Source: Geobacter sp. (lineage in GTDB: Bacteria; Desulfobacterota; Desulfuromonadia; Geobacterales; DSM-12255). From it: DNA of 7,399 bases. A program made the translations under genes and the position numbers. The DNA lies in the NCBI GenBank assembly GCA_012026855.1, contig VEOV01000363.1, positions 1 to 7,399 on the forward strand. Reading direction: 5' to 3'. Below the pieces are notes generated by a model, which made no database searches, was not told the DNA's origin, and saw only the letters and a program-made list of their open reading frames with translations. Each line of letters begins with the position of its first letter. Position 1 is the stretch's first letter. Positions 6,097 to 7,399 of the stretch are shown here, piece after piece.

Positions 6097-6981
6097 ATGG
6101 ATATTGCTGATCAGATTGCTCAATACCTTGTGTCAGGCCTCTCTACCGGTGCGATTTACGCCCTCATCGGCATTGGCTTTGCCATCATCTACAATTCGAC
6201 CGAAATCATCAATTTTGCCCAGGGAGAGCTGGTCATGCTGGGCGGGATGTTTACTCTTTTTTTCCTGAACAGTCTGCAGATGCCGCTCCCTTTGGCCATT
6301 TTTTGTGCGGTTGCCTCGTCTACGGCTGTGGGCGTCCTTTTTGAGCGGCTCACAATTCGTCCCCTTAAATCGCCAACACCCCTTGCGCTGATAATAATTA
6401 CCATCGGCGGCAGCATTCTTATCCGCGGTCTCACCATGCTGATTGGCGGCAAGGATACTCACGCCCTGCCTGCTTTTTCAGGCAGTGAACCGATTATGAT
6501 CGGCACCGCGACCATTCTGCCGCAGCACCTCTGGATTTTTGCCCTGACGGCACTGGCAATAGCCGCCAACAAAATCTTTTTTCAATACACCATCACCGGC
6601 AAGGCGATGCGCGCCTGCGCCGTAAACAGAAGAGCTGCCGGTCTGGTCGGTATTGATGTAAAGCGTATGGTATTTTTCTCCTTTGCCATCAGCAGCTCAC
6701 TTGGTTCTTTGGCCGGGATTATTGTCGCACCGCTTACCATGACATCGTACGATGTGGGGATCATGCTGGGACTGAAGGGCTTCTGTGCTGCCATAATCGG
6801 CGGTCTCTCCGGCGGTCTGGGTACGGTTCTTGGTGGACTCATCCTGGGGGTGCTTGAATCTCTCGGCGCCGGGCTAATCTCCTCCGGTTACAAGGATGCG
6901 ATCGCCTTTATCATTCTGCTGCTGATACTTTTCATAAGGCCGCAGGGTCTGTTTGGCAAAGCGCAAACGGAGCGGGTGTAA
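6097..6981 (+). CDS. livH: Branched-chain amino acid-type ABC transporter permease LivH
   Basis: This inner-membrane permease subunit of the HAAT family pairs with LivM to form the transport channel. From ATG 6097 it has 294 residues, the usual LivH length. About eight hydrophobic segments are visible, beginning with LVSGLSTGAIYALIGIGFAIIYNSTEIINFAQGELVMLGG, the hallmark LivH N-terminus. The cytoplasmic loop GKAMRACAVNRRAAGLVGIDVKR (168-190) is the coupling region that contacts the ATPases. The glycine-rich IIGGLSGGLGTVLGGLILGVLE and the final FIRPQGLFG are also typical. An in-frame TTG at 6076 would add seven residues, but it lies in the 3' arm of the hairpin and has no ribosome site. ATG 6097 has only a weak site (AAGAAG, 6086-6091). 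Initiation may therefore be inefficient, giving less permease than binding protein. livM follows after 1 nt. Confidence 0.94.
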   Translation: MDIADQIAQYLVSGLSTGAIYALIGIGFAIIYNSTEIINFAQGELVMLGGMFTLFFLNSLQMPLPLAIFCAVASSTAVGVLFERLTIRPLKSPTPLALIIITIGGSILIRGLTMLIGGKDTHALPAFSGSEPIMIGTATILPQHLWIFALTALAIAANKIFFQYTITGKAMRACAVNRRAAGLVGIDVKRMVFFSFAISSSLGSLAGIIVAPLTMTSYDVGIMLGLKGFCAAIIGGLSGGLGTVLGGLILGVLESLGAGLISSGYKDAIAFIILLLILFIRPQGLFGKAQTERV

Positions 6982-6982
6982 T

Positions 6983-7399
6983 ATGAAGTTTTTCAAGGGG
7001 GAAATATTCAGGTACCTGATGCTTGTCACAGCAGTAGTACTGGTACCGATTTTTTTTCACGAGGGTTATCTTCTTAATGTCCTGGTTTTCGTCGGCATAC
7101 ATACAATCCTGGCACTAGCCCTGAACCTGCTTCTTGGATACGCCGGGCAGATCTCCCTGGGTCAGGCCGGTTTCTTTGGACTCGGCGCCTATATCTCGGG
7201 TATCCTGACAGCCTCCTTCAGTGTCAATCCCTGGCTGGCAATGCTCGCCGCCGCCTCCCTGGTAACATTTCTGGCCTTTCTTGTCGGCTTCCCCATCCTC
7301 AAGCTCAAGGGACATTATCTGGCGATGGCGACCCTTGGACTTGGTATCATCATCTACATAGTCTTCAACGAGAATGTCGCTGTCACCGGCGGCCCCTCC
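6983..7399 (+). CDS. livM: Branched-chain amino acid-type ABC transporter permease LivM (3' end beyond window)
   Basis: This is the second inner-membrane permease of the Liv transporter, partner of LivH. 139 codons are present and the frame is open to the last base; full-length LivM proteins are usually about 300 residues or more. The ATG at 6983 lies 1 nt after the livH TAA (TAATATG), so translation is probably coupled, with no strong ribosome site of its own. The start reads MKFFKGEIFRYLMLV. The diagnostic LivM segment NLLLGYAGQISLGQAGFFGLGAY is at residues 48-70. FPILKLKGHYLAMATLGLG follows, and TGGPS at the window edge matches the family's conserved TGG motif. Several hydrophobic helices are evident. 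The ATPases LivG and LivF are expected downstream but lie outside the window. Confidence 0.93.
   Translation, partial: MKFFKGEIFRYLMLVTAVVLVPIFFHEGYLLNVLVFVGIHTILALALNLLLGYAGQISLGQAGFFGLGAYISGILTASFSVNPWLAMLAAASLVTFLAFLVGFPILKLKGHYLAMATLGLGIIIYIVFNENVAVTGGPS

Noticed and set aside
6069..6098. Possible promoter before livH (TTGCCT, 18-nt spacer, CAAAAT)
   Set aside because: The match to consensus is weak, the -35-like element is part of the hairpin arm, and the -10-like element overlaps the livH ATG, so the transcript would start inside the gene.

Overview
The window is one tightly packed block of seven plus-strand genes, with both end genes cut by the window edges. In order: the C-terminal three quarters of indolepyruvate:ferredoxin oxidoreductase alpha subunit (iorA); its beta subunit (iorB); an AMP-forming phenylacetate-CoA ligase (paaK); a small stand-alone protein of two ACT domains; two consecutive paralogous periplasmic binding proteins of the branched-chain amino acid (HAAT/Liv) ABC family; the permease livH; and the first 139 codons of the permease livM. 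No RNA gene, mobile element, CRISPR array or promoter is visible.

Organism: the gene order iorA-iorB-paaK-ACT-livK-livK-livH-livM, the moderate GC content, strong GGAGG ribosome sites and an oxygen-sensitive ferredoxin-dependent 2-oxoacid oxidoreductase point to an anaerobic Gram-negative bacterium. The arrangement resembles loci I recall from Geobacter and relatives (Desulfuromonadia/Geobacterales). That assignment is from memory and not tested. Sec signal peptides on the binding proteins fit a periplasm.

Layout: iorA (1-1377) abuts iorB (1378-1956) with no spacer. paaK (1966-3273) starts with GTG 9 nt later. The ACT gene (3282-3713) follows after 8 nt, the first binding protein (3732-4868) after 18 nt and the second (4884-6017) after 15 nt. 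The only sizeable gap is 6018-6096, which holds a long, strong hairpin just before livH (6097-6981). livM starts 1 nt after livH. This looks like a single transcription unit whose promoter lies upstream of the window. livG and livF ATPase genes would be expected downstream.

How the parts may work together: IorAB oxidatively decarboxylates aryl-pyruvates (transaminated Trp, Phe, Tyr) to arylacetyl-CoA and reduced ferredoxin. PaaK activates free arylacetates to the same CoA thioesters. The Liv transporter would import the substrate, and the double-ACT protein could sense an amino acid. The inference is an aromatic amino acid or arylacetate uptake and catabolism module. The 'branched-chain amino acid' label on the transporter is a family label and may not describe its true ligand. 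The enzymes and transporter are all known families. What merits attention is the coupling of the modules, the paired binding proteins, the stand-alone ACT protein and the intercistronic hairpin.
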